A stretch of 64,000 bases of DNA from JASHPR01 sp963778075 (GCA_963778075.1 CAVZTJ010000001.1:372001-436000), one strand, 5' to 3'; counted from the first letter of the stretch, positions 33,682-42,386 are shown. Numbers and translations: made by a program. The notes: generated by a model from the letters alone, not told the origin.

Positions 33682-34701
33682 ATGAGGACACCGTGGCGCG
33701 GGCCCGCTGGGCTGCACACAGCGTCGGCCCGGCTGCCGGTCGAGGGCGAACTGGCTTCATTCGGCGGCGCGACCGGCTGGCTCAACTCCCGGCCGCTGAC
33801 GCCTGACGGCCTGCGCGGCAAGGTGGTCCTGGTCAACTTCTGCACCTACACGTGCATCAACTGGCTGCGCCAGCTGCCCTACGTCCGCGCCTGGGCCGAA
33901 AAATACGCCGATCACGGGCTGGTCGTGATCGGGGTGCACACCCCGGAGTTCGCGTTCGAGCACGACCAGGAGAACGTCAGCCGGGCCATCCAGGACATGC
34001 GGATGGGCTACCCGATCGCGATCGACAACGACTACGCGGTCTGGCGAGCCTTCGACAACTATTACTGGCCCGCGCTGTACTTCGCCGACGAGCAGGGGCG
34101 CATCCGGCATCATAACTTCGGCGAGGGCGAGTATCAGCAGTCGGAAATGGTCATCCAGCAACTGCTCAGCGAGGCCGGGGCCACCGGCGTCGGGCATGAG
34201 CTGGTGTCGGTCGACGCCCGCGGCGTCGAGGCCCCGGCCGACTGGGACGACCTGCGGTCACCGGAGAACTACACCGGCTATGAGCGCACCGAGAACTTCG
34301 CCTCTCCCGGCGGTGTGCTGCCGGACGAGCCGCACCATTACAGCATCGCGGCGAAGCTCGGGCGGGGCGACTGGGCCCTGGCGGGTGACTGGACGATGGG
34401 AAGAAACGCCACCATCTCGAACGGGCCCGGCGGCCAGATCGCCTGCCGCTTCCAGGCACGCGACCTGAACCTGGTCATGGGGCCGGCGATGCGGGGCGCG
34501 TCGGCGCGGTTCCAGGTGCTGCTCGACGGGCAGCCTCTCGGTGCGGCGCACGGCGTCGACGTGGACGACCAGGGTCATGGCACGGTCGCGCAGCAGCGGC
34601 TGCATCAGCTGATCCGCCAGCCCGGGCCGGTCATCGAGCGCACGGCGCAGATCACCTTCCTCGAACCCGGCGTCGAGGCGTGCTCCTTCACCTTTGGCTA
34701 G
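33682..34701 (+). CDS. Thioredoxin-fold redoxin with C-terminal lectin-like domain
   Basis: A 339-residue protein. Residues ~15-165 are a TlpA/AhpC-TSA-like domain: GWLNSRPLTPDGLRGKVVLV, the active site NFCTYTCINWLRQLPYV, and LVVIGVHTPEFAFEHDQENV. The ~150-residue C-terminal domain (ENYTGYERTENFASPGGVLP through RTAQITFLEPGVEACSFTFG) matches the domain following thioredoxin in DipZ-like proteins, but the membrane part of DipZ is absent. The two Cys are spaced CxxxC instead of CxxC. GAGGAAGGA precedes ATG 33682. Confidence 0.82.
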   Translation: MRTPWRGPAGLHTASARLPVEGELASFGGATGWLNSRPLTPDGLRGKVVLVNFCTYTCINWLRQLPYVRAWAEKYADHGLVVIGVHTPEFAFEHDQENVSRAIQDMRMGYPIAIDNDYAVWRAFDNYYWPALYFADEQGRIRHHNFGEGEYQQSEMVIQQLLSEAGATGVGHELVSVDARGVEAPADWDDLRSPENYTGYERTENFASPGGVLPDEPHHYSIAAKLGRGDWALAGDWTMGRNATISNGPGGQIACRFQARDLNLVMGPAMRGASARFQVLLDGQPLGAAHGVDVDDQGHGTVAQQRLHQLIRQPGPVIERTAQITFLEPGVEACSFTFG

Positions 34702-34730
34702 TCAGACCAATCGACGTTACGGAGGTAGCC

Positions 34731-35177
34731 ATGAAATCCAAGGTCGTCGAAGACGCGGACGTCGTCGCCTACGTCGTCGTGTGCGACCCGGGCGATGAGG
34801 CCGTTTCCACCCTGACCCAGTTCGCCCGCTCACAGGATCTGGAAGCGGCGCAGATCACCGCCGTCGGCGCGTTCGAGCACGCCACGGTCGGCTGGTTCGA
34901 CCGCGCGGCCAAGGACTACCGCCGCATCGAGGTCGACGAGCAGTGCGAGTTGCTGTCGCTGATTGGCGACGTTGCCGTGGGCCAGGACGGTCCCGTTCTG
35001 CACGTCCACGCCGTGCTCGGCCTGTCGGACGGGACGACGCGCGGAGGCCACCTCCTCGAAGGGCGCGTGTTCCCCACGCTGGAGGCAGTCATAACCGAGA
35101 CTCCTGCGCTGTTGCGCAAGGTGATGCGCCCCGACATCGGGATCGCGCTTATTGACCTTGACCAGTCCGAGGCGTGA
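34731..35177 (+). CDS. PPC/DUF296-domain protein
   Basis: A 148-residue PPC-domain protein: AYVVVCDPGDEAVSTLTQFA, QITAVGAFEHATVGWFD, DGPVLHVHAVLGLSDGTTRG and GGHLLEGRVFPTLEAVI. The two His of LHVHAVLG and the GGH motif are the putative metal ligands of bacterial PPC proteins. Function is unknown; plant homologues carry AT-hooks, absent here. GGAGG lies at 34720, 29 bp after the redoxin, so cotranscription is likely. Confidence 0.85.
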   Translation: MKSKVVEDADVVAYVVVCDPGDEAVSTLTQFARSQDLEAAQITAVGAFEHATVGWFDRAAKDYRRIEVDEQCELLSLIGDVAVGQDGPVLHVHAVLGLSDGTTRGGHLLEGRVFPTLEAVITETPALLRKVMRPDIGIALIDLDQSEA

Positions 35178-35198
35178 ACTGGCCAGGGCCCCAGGGGT

Positions 35199-35702
35199 TC
35201 AGCGTGCGGGCGAGTCGATGCGCCCGACGATGCGGTCGGCGTCCTGGCCGAGCCGGCGCAGCCGCTCCGGAGACAGGTTGTCGATGACCAGGCGGCGCAC
35301 GTAGGCGACGTGGTCCGGCGCCGCCGACTCCAGCTTCTTCAGGCCGGCGGGCAGCAGGATCGCGTTGGTGAAGCGGCCGTCGGCCGGGTCGGCCTCGCGC
35401 CGGACGTAGCCCCGGTTCTCCAGTCGTTTCACCAGGTGGGACAGCCGCGACAGCGATGCGCTGGTGCGCTCGGCCAGATCGCTCATCCGCATGGTCCAGT
35501 CCGGCGTCTCGGACAGTATCGCCATCGTCATGTACTCGATCATGCTCAGGTCGGCGTCGCGCTGCAGCTGGGCGTCGATCGCCCAGGGCAGGCGGGTCAT
35601 CAGCCGGACGACCGACAGCCACGAGGAGAGCTGACCCGGTGAGAGCCACAACTCGGCGAGCTCATCGGCCCGCCCGGCCAGCGACTCGTCAGCAGCAGTC
35701 AT
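35199..35702 (-). CDS. MarR-family regulator
   Basis: A 167-residue winged-helix MarR protein: LSVVRLMTRLPWAIDAQLQR, SMIEYMTMAILSETPDWTMR, MSDLAERTSASLSRLSHLVK (recognition helix) and YVRREADPADGRFTNAILLP (wing). It converges on the PPC gene. Upstream DNA contains CAGTTTCAATTGATATT, AT-rich for this genome and a plausible operator. Confidence 0.88.
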   Translation of the reverse strand: MTAADESLAGRADELAELWLSPGQLSSWLSVVRLMTRLPWAIDAQLQRDADLSMIEYMTMAILSETPDWTMRMSDLAERTSASLSRLSHLVKRLENRGYVRREADPADGRFTNAILLPAGLKKLESAAPDHVAYVRRLVIDNLSPERLRRLGQDADRIVGRIDSPAR

Positions 35703-35726
35703 GCCACGAGGCTATCACTTGCAGTT

Positions 35727-35866
35727 TCAATTGATATTCAGCAGGGCACCGGCGTTCTGCTTGAGAATAGCCCGGGCGGCGTCCGCGCCGATCTGCGGAT
35801 CGACGGCATCGGAGTGGCGCCCGTTGGCCGACCGGACGATGACGTCGGCCACGCCTCACCCGCCGA
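35727..35866 (-). pseudogene. Unidentified coding remnant
   Basis: About 45 codons read VADVIVRSANGRHSDAVDPQ then IGADAARAILKQNAGALLNI and a stop. The composition is protein-like and in phase, but I cannot assign the family and no start precedes it. It is probably the 3' end of a lost gene. Confidence 0.35.
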
Positions 35867-35883
35867 GGCTTTGGCTTGCCCGG

Positions 35884-36400
35884 TCAAGTGAGTGCGAGGG
35901 ACGCGTGCATCTCCCAGATCAGCACCTCAGAGCGCTCGACGGCGGTGAGACGGCGCTCCCCCGCTGCGGTGAGACGGGCGGCGTCCCCCGCTTCGAGCCG
36001 GCCTTTCCGCCTCGAGGTCCAGCCGCCCGCGGGCAAGGTACACGTGAGCGAACGGCGCATCAGGCACGGCGACGCTCTCGCCGGGCTCCAGCCGCGCGAC
36101 GTGCAGAGCGGCGTAACGGTTGCGGATCCGGATCGCCGCCTGGTCTTGATGCCGCGGCATCCCGGACGCCACGACCGCCAGCCGACCCTGGATGTCGGCC
36201 GGGTTCAGCTCCAGCTGCTCGTACCCGGGGTCCACCTCAGGCTGATCCGGCACGACCCACATCTGGATCAGGTCCAGCGGCCGATCGGCGTCCGGATTTC
36301 CGGCCAGATGGTCGTTCTTCTCCGAGTGCCGGATCCCGGTGCCTGCGGTCATGCGCTGCGCCGGGTTGGGATAGATGACGCCGGTGTGGCCTCGTAGCGG
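35884..36400 (-). pseudogene. Pirin-family protein, N-truncated and frameshifted
   Basis: Beginning RGHTGVIYPNPAQRMTAGTG then IRHSEKND, the pirin cupin motif with His ligands, followed by LDLIQMWVVPDQPEVDPGYE. The early cupin strand with the other His ligands is missing. A one-base shift near 36005 moves the end into the frame LTAVERSEVLIWEMHASLAL. It is fused at its 5' end to the alpha/beta hydrolase remnant. Confidence 0.8.
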
Positions 36401-36864
36401 ACCGGCTGCTGGTAGATCATCTGGAAGGTCAGCGCGGCGGCGCGCGCCCACCGCGGGTAGTCCGCGCTGAGGGTCACCCGGACCAGGACGTCCGCCAGCG
36501 ACTCCCACACCTTGTGCTCCAGCAGCGCCGCGGTGTTGGCGGCCAGCAGCTGGAAGCTGTAGTGGACGTCGGGCTTGGGCGACTTACCCCAGCCGATCTG
36601 ATCGGGCACAACTACCCGGTAGCCGCTTCCAGCCAGCGCCTCGATGACGTTGCGGAAGTAATAGCCACCGAATGCCTTGCCGTGCATCAGCACGACCGTC
36701 TTCCCGTTGGACTCGGCGCCCGGCGGGACATCCATATATGCCATCGAGACCTGCTGCAGGTCATTGGTGAGCGGCAGAAACCGGACCGGGTACGGGTACT
36801 CGTACTCCTCGAGGCAGATGCCCAGAGCGGGCAGAGGTTCCGGCGTCGTGCTGGTCATGACCAC
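36390..36864 (-). pseudogene. Alpha/beta hydrolase with internal deletion
   Basis: The N-terminal core is intact: MAYMDVPPGAESNGKTVVLM then HGKAFGGYYFRNVIEALAG (oxyanion region) and YRVVVPDQIGWGKSPKPD. After TAALLEHKVWESLADVLVRV the sequence jumps to a C-terminal-like ADYPRWARAAALTFQMIYQQ. The nucleophile elbow and the Asp/His region are lost. The frame then runs into the pirin remnant. Confidence 0.75.
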
Positions 36865-36889
36865 GCTCCTTCCGGCGTATAGGGGTGAT

Positions 36890-37230
36890 TAGACGGAACG
36901 CGATTCCAGCCCTCGTTTGGCCGGGTCGAGCTCGCGCCCGTCGTGCGGCCCGCAGCGGGGGCAGATCACGGTATCCTGCCGAGGTCTAGAGCACCGGGAG
37001 CCGCAGCCGTGGCAGTCGATGCTCGTGTAGGCGGGGTTCACCAGGATCACGGCGCAGCCGTTTCCGGTTACCCGATCCGGGTTTCGCGTGAGCCATGCGG
37101 CGCTGGAGGTCCGTAATCACTCGCTTATAGAACGCAGCGAATGCCGTGTTGAGCCTGTACAGGGTCTGCTGCTGGGCACTAAACGAGTGCCGCCCCTGCC
37201 CGTCCTGCACCAGGTTTCTAGGATGGCATG
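36890..37230 (-). pseudogene. Second TnpB remnant
   Basis: One frame holds QTLYRLNTAFAAFYKRV, the TnpB N-terminal motif. A shifted frame downstream reads VILVNPAYTSIDCHGCGSRC then DTVICPRCGPHDGRELDPAK, the zinc finger and last RuvC block of IS1341-type TnpB (VNPAYTSQ-C-x2-CG). The nuclease core between is deleted and the final acidic residue is not recognisable. It is distinct from the element at 11656. Confidence 0.75.
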
Positions 37231-37340
37231 TCACGGCCGACGACGCTCATCACGGCGCCAGCCCATCGCACATCGACCGTACTGCTCGGTACTGACATTT
37301 CCGACATTTTTGAAGGTGCAACGACGATGGGAAGGAGAGC

Positions 37341-37901
37341 GTGGCGACAGCTCCAGCCTGCAGGCTCGAGTATCGCCGCCCACGTGTGATGGCTATGGAA
37401 TTTGACGTCCTGATCGAGATCCCGCGGGGCAGCCGCAACAAGTACGAGGTGGACCACGTCACCGGCCAGATCCGGCTGGACCGGACGCTGTTCACCTCTA
37501 CCCAGTACCCGGCCGACTACGGCTTCGTGCCGGACACCCTGGCCGAGGACGGCGATCCCCTCGACGCACTGGTGCTGGTGGAAGAGCCCACGTTCCCCGG
37601 CTGCCTCATCCGCAGCCGCCCGATCGGCATGTACCGGATGACCGACGAGAACGGCCCGGACGACAAGGTCCTCTGCGTGCCCGCCGGCGACCCGCGCCTG
37701 GAACACCTGCGCGACATCAACGACATGCCGCAATTCGACCTGCTCGAGATCGAGCACTTCTTCCTGATCTACAAGCAGCTGGAGCCGGGCAAGCACGTCG
37801 AGGGCCGGTCCTGGGCCGATCGCGCCGAGGCCGAGGCCGAGATCGAGGCGTCGCGGCGCCGGCTGCGCGATCACGTCTCGGCCGGACCGGCCGAGACCTG
37901 A
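37341..37901 (+). CDS. ppa: Inorganic pyrophosphatase
   Basis: A soluble family I pyrophosphatase, complete: MEFDVLIEIPRGSRNKYEVD, YPADYGFVPDTLAEDGDPLD (the conserved D-x3-D-x4-D Mg2+ site) and RLEHLRDINDMP, with a Glu-rich C-terminal helix. It hydrolyses PPi to drive biosynthesis. Family members normally start at MEFDV (ATG 37395 here), but AAGGAG sits directly before GTG 37341, giving 18 extra residues. The coordinate follows that ribosome site; the shorter form is possible. Confidence 0.92.
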   Translation: MATAPACRLEYRRPRVMAMEFDVLIEIPRGSRNKYEVDHVTGQIRLDRTLFTSTQYPADYGFVPDTLAEDGDPLDALVLVEEPTFPGCLIRSRPIGMYRMTDENGPDDKVLCVPAGDPRLEHLRDINDMPQFDLLEIEHFFLIYKQLEPGKHVEGRSWADRAEAEAEIEASRRRLRDHVSAGPAET

Positions 37902-37942
37902 CCAAACCGGGCCGCCACGCCTCGTTCCGGATAGGGGTCCTT

Positions 37943-38277
37943 ATGTCACTCGATGGCAAGACCTTGTTCATCTCCGGCGGCAGCCGCGGCATCGGCCTGG
38001 CGATCGCGATCCGGGCGGCGCGGGATGGCGCCAACGTCGCGCTGATCGCGAAGACCGCCGAGCCGCACCCCAGGCTGGAGGGCACGGCCTACACGGCGGC
38101 CGAGCAGATCGAGGCGGCGGGCGGGCACGCGCTGCCGATCGTCGGCGACATCCGCGACGAGGCCCAGGTCGTGAGCGCGTCACGGCAGCCGCCGAGCGGT
38201 TCGGCGGGATCGACGTGTGCGTCAACAACGCCTCGGCGATCAACCTGGCGGGCACCGATGCGCTCGAGATGACGACC
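37943..38277 (+). pseudogene. SDR (HSDL2-like) N-terminal remnant
   Basis: MSLDGKTLFISGGSRGIGLA then IAIRAARDGANVALIAKTAE and AEQIEAAGGHALPIVGDIRD is an intact Rossmann start. A one-base loss near 38176 shifts to the frame reading ERFGGIDVCVNNASAINLAG then TDALEM, and the gene ends there, joined to a tautomerase-like fragment. Confidence 0.85.
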
Positions 38278-38490
38278 GGAACGTGCTACGTGGCGGGACG
38301 GCCCGCTGCGCATACGGTCCTCACCGGCGCGATCCGCACCGGCCGGGATCTCGCGACCAGGCAGCGGATACTAAGGGAACTGTCGCAGATGTGGGCACGG
38401 CTTACCGGAGAGCAGTGGTTCGAGGAAAATCGCGCCCGGCTGACCGAGCTGGGCATTCTTTACTGGCCGAGCGCCGGGAATATCAATCCG
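38278..38490 (+). pseudogene. Tautomerase-like remnant
   Basis: In the frame entered from the SDR fragment: CYVAGRPAAHTVLTGAIRTG then RDLATRQRILRELSQMWARL, followed after an apparent deletion by QWFEENRARLTELGILYWPS. This resembles small cis-CaaD/4-oxalocrotonate-type tautomerases, but the N-terminal Pro is not seen. Assignment is tentative. Confidence 0.45.
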
Positions 38491-38554
38491 GCCTCCATCA
38501 CGTTTTCGGGGGGGTTTTCCCAAAGCGAGATGAGAAGCTCTCCCTCGGCCTGGC

Positions 38555-38730
38555 CGAGACACCGACATCCACTTCGCCTTCGGCGACGCCGCGAAGAACG
38601 CGGCGGGGTTCTGCGTCACCCACCAGGAGGCGCTTGCCGCCCAGGCGGTCGCGCTCGCGAAAGGATCTCCGGTACCGCGGACGGTGGCGTTCGGCGAGGT
38701 CGCGCCCGTGGCCCTGATGCTTGGGTGACC
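38555..38730 (+). pseudogene. Unidentified C-terminal remnant
   Basis: One frame reads DIHFAFGDAAKNAAGFCVTH then QEALAAQAVALAKGSPVPRT and VAFGEVAPVALMLG, then TGA. It is clearly protein-like without a start. I do not recognise the family. The TGA overlaps the GTG of the next gene. Confidence 0.4.
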
Positions 38731-39185
38731 GACTGGTCGACGATCGCCTCGCTCGCGACCGCTGCAGGCACCCTGGTGCTTGCGGTGGCGACCTTCGCCT
38801 CGATCCGGTCGGCGAACCGCTCGGCGCGGATCTCGGAGCTCTCCGCCCGCACGGCCGAGCGGTCGCTGCTCGCTGGCCAGCGCCCGCTGCTGGTGAACTC
38901 GCGGCTGCAGGATCCCCGGCAGAAGATCCAGTACCCGGAAGGAATGGCGCTGGGGGTCGACGGCGGCTCGGCCGCCATCGAGGTCACCGACGAAGTGGTG
39001 TACCTGGCGGTGTCGGTCCGGAACGTCGGCTCCGGCCTGGCTGTGCTGCACGGATGGGACCTGCAGGTGGGGCTGACGACCGAGCGGACCCATCCGCCGC
39101 TCGAGGATTTCACGACCCAGAACCTGGACATCTACGTGGCGCCCGGTGACATCGGGCTGTGGCTGAGCGCTCTGCGCTGCCCACC
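38725..39185 (+). CDS. Small membrane-anchored hypothetical protein, C-terminus damaged
   Basis: GTG 38725 opens WSTIASLATAAGTLVLAVAT, one N-terminal transmembrane helix, then a coiled-coil-like RSANRSARISELSARTAERS and a soluble domain (QRPLLVNSRLQDPRQKIQYP; VYLAVSVRNVGSGLAVLHGW; DIYVAPGDIGLWLSALR). This is a recurring actinobacterial small protein of unknown role. After about 39175 the frame leaves the family and runs into a propeller remnant, so it has probably lost its last part. Confidence 0.55.
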
Positions 39186-39826
39186 TCGCCGATCGCCTAC
39201 AACCCCGCGCTGCTGCAGAGCGAGGGCGTGACGCCCTACAACATGTGCATCCTGAAGGGCTTCCCGACCACGCTGGCCAAGTCCGCCTCCGAGGACGCGT
39301 TCCCGTTCGGGCTCTTCTTCGCCAATGCGGCACTGTGTACGCGGCCGACGAGGGGAACGGAACCGCGACTTACGACCCGGCGACCGGCACCTACTCGGCC
39401 GCGGCCGCGCAGACCACGGCCGGCCTGCAGAAGTGGGTATTCAACGGCACGCAGTGGAACCTCGCCTACACGCTCAGCACCGGCCTGAACCTCGGCCAGC
39501 CGTACAGCGTGGCCGGCTACCCGACCGGCGACAACGCCGCGACCGGGCTGCCGTGGGCGCCGGCGACCGACGGGCTGCGCAACATCACCGGCAGGGTCAA
39601 CCCGAACGGCACGGTGACGATCTGGGCGGTCACGTCGACCGTGTCCGGCAGCGGAGACCAGGGCGCGGACCCGAACAAGCTGGTCGCGATCACCGACAAG
39701 CTGTCCGCCGCCGCGCTCCCGGCCGGCGAGCAGTTCGTCACCGTGCGGTCGGCCGGGTATGGCGAGGTGCTGCGCGGCGTGTCCTTCACGCCGGGCACCA
39801 GCACCCGGCATTCCCTCGGCTCGTAG
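39180..39826 (+). pseudogene. Secreted propeller-like protein, C-terminal remnant
   Basis: LPTSPIAYNPALLQSEGVTP then NMCILKGFPTTLAKSASEDA and FPFGLFFANA in one frame is followed after a shift near 39337 by TVYAADEGNGTATYDPATGT, AAQTTAGLQKWVFNGTQWNL, LPWAPATDGLRNITGRVNPN and RSAGYGEVLRGVSFTPG. This is the C-terminal part of a widespread secreted beta-propeller-type protein of unknown function. The signal peptide and N-terminal half are absent. Confidence 0.75.
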
Positions 39827-39842
39827 CACCGGACCGCTGAAA

Positions 39843-39884
39843 AGCCGAACGGGCGGGAACGGGCAGTCCCCCGCCCGTTCGGCT
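39843..39884. terminator. Bidirectional hairpin terminator
   Basis: Perfect 15-bp arms AGCCGAACGGGCGGG (39843-39857) and CCCGCCCGTTCGGCT (39870-39884) surround a 12-base loop. They lie between the propeller remnant and the convergent COG4705 gene. Confidence 0.85.
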
Positions 39885-39926
39885 ACTCAGGGCAAAGACG
39901 CCGCGGCGAGCGGGTGACCCGCGGCG

Positions 39927-40796
39927 TCACAGGAGGTGATCGCGAGCCGGGTCGGGAGTCACGTCCCTGATCACCCGCTCGGTCCCGTCATGATTGCCCC
40001 GCCCGGCGCCGCGCTGGCCAGCGGCCGGGGCCGGCCGCTGGATGTCGTACCGGGCGATGGCGGTGTAGCCGACCAGGATCACGAGGAGAGCCAGCATCAC
40101 CGCGGCCGTCGGGCCGTCGCCGTAGTTGAGGCCGCTGAGCCTGTGCGGCTTGCTGAACCAGTCGGCGAACGAGGCGCCGAGCGGCCTGGTGACCACGTAG
40201 GCCCACCAGAAGGCGGCGATGGCGTTCATCCCGAGGCGCCACGCGACGGCCGGAATCAGGATGACAACGAAGAACAGCACCGCCGAGCCAAAGTAGCCGA
40301 GATGCAGCACCGCGGCGGTGAAGTCGCCGAGCGCTGTCCCGAGGGCGAACGTTGCGAACACCGTGGCCCAGTAGAACAGCTCACGGCGGGTGGTGGTGAT
40401 GCTGTGGATCGACAGCGTGCCCTCGGTGCGGTACCAGACCGCGAAGATGATCGCCAGGATGCACGCCCACAGCGCGGTCGTGCCGCCGTACGGGATGCCG
40501 ACGATCAGGTGCATGGCGTCGGCGACGCCGGTACCGAAGATCGCGATCGCCAGGGCCAGGAACCAGTACGCGGTGGCCACGTAGCGGCGTACCGAGAACT
40601 GGATGATCACGGCGATCAAGAAGATCGTTATCTCTACCGCGGCCGCCAGAGTGTAGCCGTGCAGGGCAAGGTAGTCCGAGGTGGCCTCGCCGCCGGCCGT
40701 CGTGAGCAGCTTGATGATCCAGAACAGGAAGGTAATCTCCGGCACCTTGACGGCCAGAGGGCCGCGCCTGCTGGTGCCGGCGGCCGAATGCACCAC
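39927..40796 (-). CDS. COG4705-type polytopic membrane protein
   Basis: A 289-residue integral membrane protein with about eight helices: VPEITFLFWIIKLLTTAGGE, ITIFLIAVIIQFSVRRYVAT, ELFYWATVFATFALGTALGD and AFWWAYVVTRPLGASFADWF. The paired motifs KLLTTAGGEATSD and VVTRPLGASFADW, one per half, indicate an internal repeat. The family is uncharacterised. It is divergent from a PadR gene across a 31-bp palindrome. Confidence 0.82.
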   Translation of the reverse strand: MVHSAAGTSRRGPLAVKVPEITFLFWIIKLLTTAGGEATSDYLALHGYTLAAAVEITIFLIAVIIQFSVRRYVATAYWFLALAIAIFGTGVADAMHLIVGIPYGGTTALWACILAIIFAVWYRTEGTLSIHSITTTRRELFYWATVFATFALGTALGDFTAAVLHLGYFGSAVLFFVVILIPAVAWRLGMNAIAAFWWAYVVTRPLGASFADWFSKPHRLSGLNYGDGPTAAVMLALLVILVGYTAIARYDIQRPAPAAGQRGAGRGNHDGTERVIRDVTPDPARDHLL

Positions 40797-40826
40797 GAAG
40801 TCTCCTCAGCCAGTGCCGCCCAGTAC

Positions 40827-40857
40827 GCCCGCTATACCGGCAGCCGGTATAGCGGGC
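40827..40857. promoter_or_regulatory. 31-bp perfect palindrome (operator candidate)
   Basis: GCCCGCTATACCGGC, one central A, then GCCGGTATAGCGGGC. It lies 31 bp upstream of the COG4705 start and 84 bp upstream of the PadR start. Its position between divergent genes favours an operator over a terminator; PadR is the nearest regulator. Confidence 0.7.
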
Positions 40858-40940
40858 AACAGCATAGTCGACCAACCTAGACTGGCACTCCAAAGCTCAG
40901 GGCCGTTGCGCAAAGAAAAGCTAAAGCTAAGGACACCGCC

Positions 40941-41267
40941 GTGGCCAACCGACTCGACCGCTGGGCAGATCCGCCGCTGCTGGTGCTGGCCAGCCTGGCC
41001 GACGAGCCCAAGCACGGGTACGCGATCATCCGCGATGTTTCCGACACCATGGGCGTGCGGCTGACCGCGGGCACCCTCTACGCCGTGATCGCCCGGCTCG
41101 AGGCCGTCGGGCTGATCGAGCCGCTCGCCTCGGCCGACCGGCGACAGCCGTATCAGATCACGGCGGCGGGGCGGGCCGCGCTGGCAGAGCAGTCGGCCCG
41201 GATGGGCCAGGTCGCGTCGCTCGCCCAGGCTCGCCTCGGCGATCGCTACGGCTGGGCCGGCACGTGA
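40941..41267 (+). CDS. PadR-family regulator
   Basis: A 108-residue PadR winged helix: DPPLLVLASLADEPKHGYAI, VRLTAGTLYAVIARLEAVGL and ADRRQPYQITAAGRAALAEQ. GTG start. It is GTGA-coupled to the following membrane protein. It probably binds the 40827-40857 palindrome. Confidence 0.88.
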   Translation: MANRLDRWADPPLLVLASLADEPKHGYAIIRDVSDTMGVRLTAGTLYAVIARLEAVGLIEPLASADRRQPYQITAAGRAALAEQSARMGQVASLAQARLGDRYGWAGT

Positions 41268-42145
41268 GCAGCCCGGTGCCCGCCGGGCCTGGCCCGCTGG
41301 CCGGCCTGGCACTGATGCTGTACCCGCCGGCCTGGCGGGAGCGCTACGGGGACGAGGTGCGCGCGCTGCTGGAAGAGGCCGGGAGCGGCCCGGCCGCGGT
41401 GGCCAGCCTGGCCGTGCGTGCCGTGCCCGCCTGGGTGAACCCGCCCCGGCACCTGCACGACCGCGAGTCGCGGATGCGCGCGTCGGTCGGCACCGTGCTG
41501 GTGGCCTGGTCGGTGCTGACGGGCGTCGGCGCCGTCTTCGTCCAGCTGACCCAGCTGCAAGGGTTCCGGGCGCCCGGCCATCCGCTGGTCCAGTGGTGCT
41601 ATCTGGTCTTCGACGCCGCGCTGGCGGTCTCGGTCCTGACGGCGGCCGCTGGCGGCGTGCCGCTGTGGCTGCAGATGGTCCGTCTCGCCCGCCAGCAACG
41701 GCGCCGGCGCGAACTCGCGTGGCTCTGGATGGCCGTCCTGGTCCCGGCCGGTTACCTGGCCCTCGCGATCATCGCGATGACCGTGGTCCATGATCCGGAG
41801 GCCAGCGGGTCCTGGTGGTTCGCCGGCTTCGCCATCCTCGGCTTCGCCGCGGCCGGGCTCGCCGCGGCCGGGCCGGCCGTCGCGCTGAAGCGGCTGGCGC
41901 CGGGCGGCCCCGCCGTCGCGGTTGCGGCCGCGGCAGCGGGCCTGGCAGCGGCGACCGTGGCGCTCGCCGGTCTCGCCAGCGCGATCGCGGCCGCCGGGCT
42001 GTGCCTGTGGACCACGTCGTTCGCGGGCTACCACCACTCCGACCTGGCCGGAGTGTACCTGCTGATCGTGGTCGCGATCGCCGCGACCGCGACGATCAGC
42101 GCCGGGCGCGGCGTCCGCGCGACGTTCGCGATCCCGGCCTCCTGA
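41264..42145 (+). CDS. PadR-coupled membrane protein
   Basis: A 293-residue protein. The cytosolic start PLAGLALMLYPPAWRERYGD then EVRALLEEAG is the short prefix helix motif of this family. Around six hydrophobic segments follow (VGTVLVAWSVLTGVGAVFVQ; AALAVSVLTAAAGGVPLWLQ; AVLVPAGYLALAIIAMTVV; FAGFAILGFAAAGLAAAG; GVYLLIVVAIAATATISAG). Role unknown; paired with PadR. Confidence 0.8.
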   Translation: MSSPVPAGPGPLAGLALMLYPPAWRERYGDEVRALLEEAGSGPAAVASLAVRAVPAWVNPPRHLHDRESRMRASVGTVLVAWSVLTGVGAVFVQLTQLQGFRAPGHPLVQWCYLVFDAALAVSVLTAAAGGVPLWLQMVRLARQQRRRRELAWLWMAVLVPAGYLALAIIAMTVVHDPEASGSWWFAGFAILGFAAAGLAAAGPAVALKRLAPGGPAVAVAAAAAGLAAATVALAGLASAIAAAGLCLWTTSFAGYHHSDLAGVYLLIVVAIAATATISAGRGVRATFAIPAS

Positions 42146-42168
42146 GCGGACCGCCCAGGCAGAGAGCG

Positions 42169-42312
42169 TCACGGAAAAGTCACCGCGATATCCAGGCCGC
42201 CCTGGGGGCGGGGGCTGGCGCTCAGCGCGGCACCGTGGGCGTCGGCGATCGCCCGGATGATGGCCATACCGAGCCCGTGTCCCCCGTTGTGGCGAATCCT
42301 CTGGGTGCCGAC
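42169..42312 (-). pseudogene. Sensor histidine kinase, C-terminal ATPase scrap
   Basis: RIRHNGGHGLGMAIIRAIAD then AHGAALSASPRPQGGLDIAV and TFP is the G2 box and end of an HATPase domain. Nothing upstream belongs to a kinase. It lies between the membrane protein and the ABC permease genes, near a living two-component pair at 45754-47549. Confidence 0.7.
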
Positions 42313-42386
42313 GGCCGAGGCGCAAATGACGGCTTGTCCGCCGGCGAGACGCCGGTTAGCGGGCCGCGGCCGTGGCCGGTTCTCGT

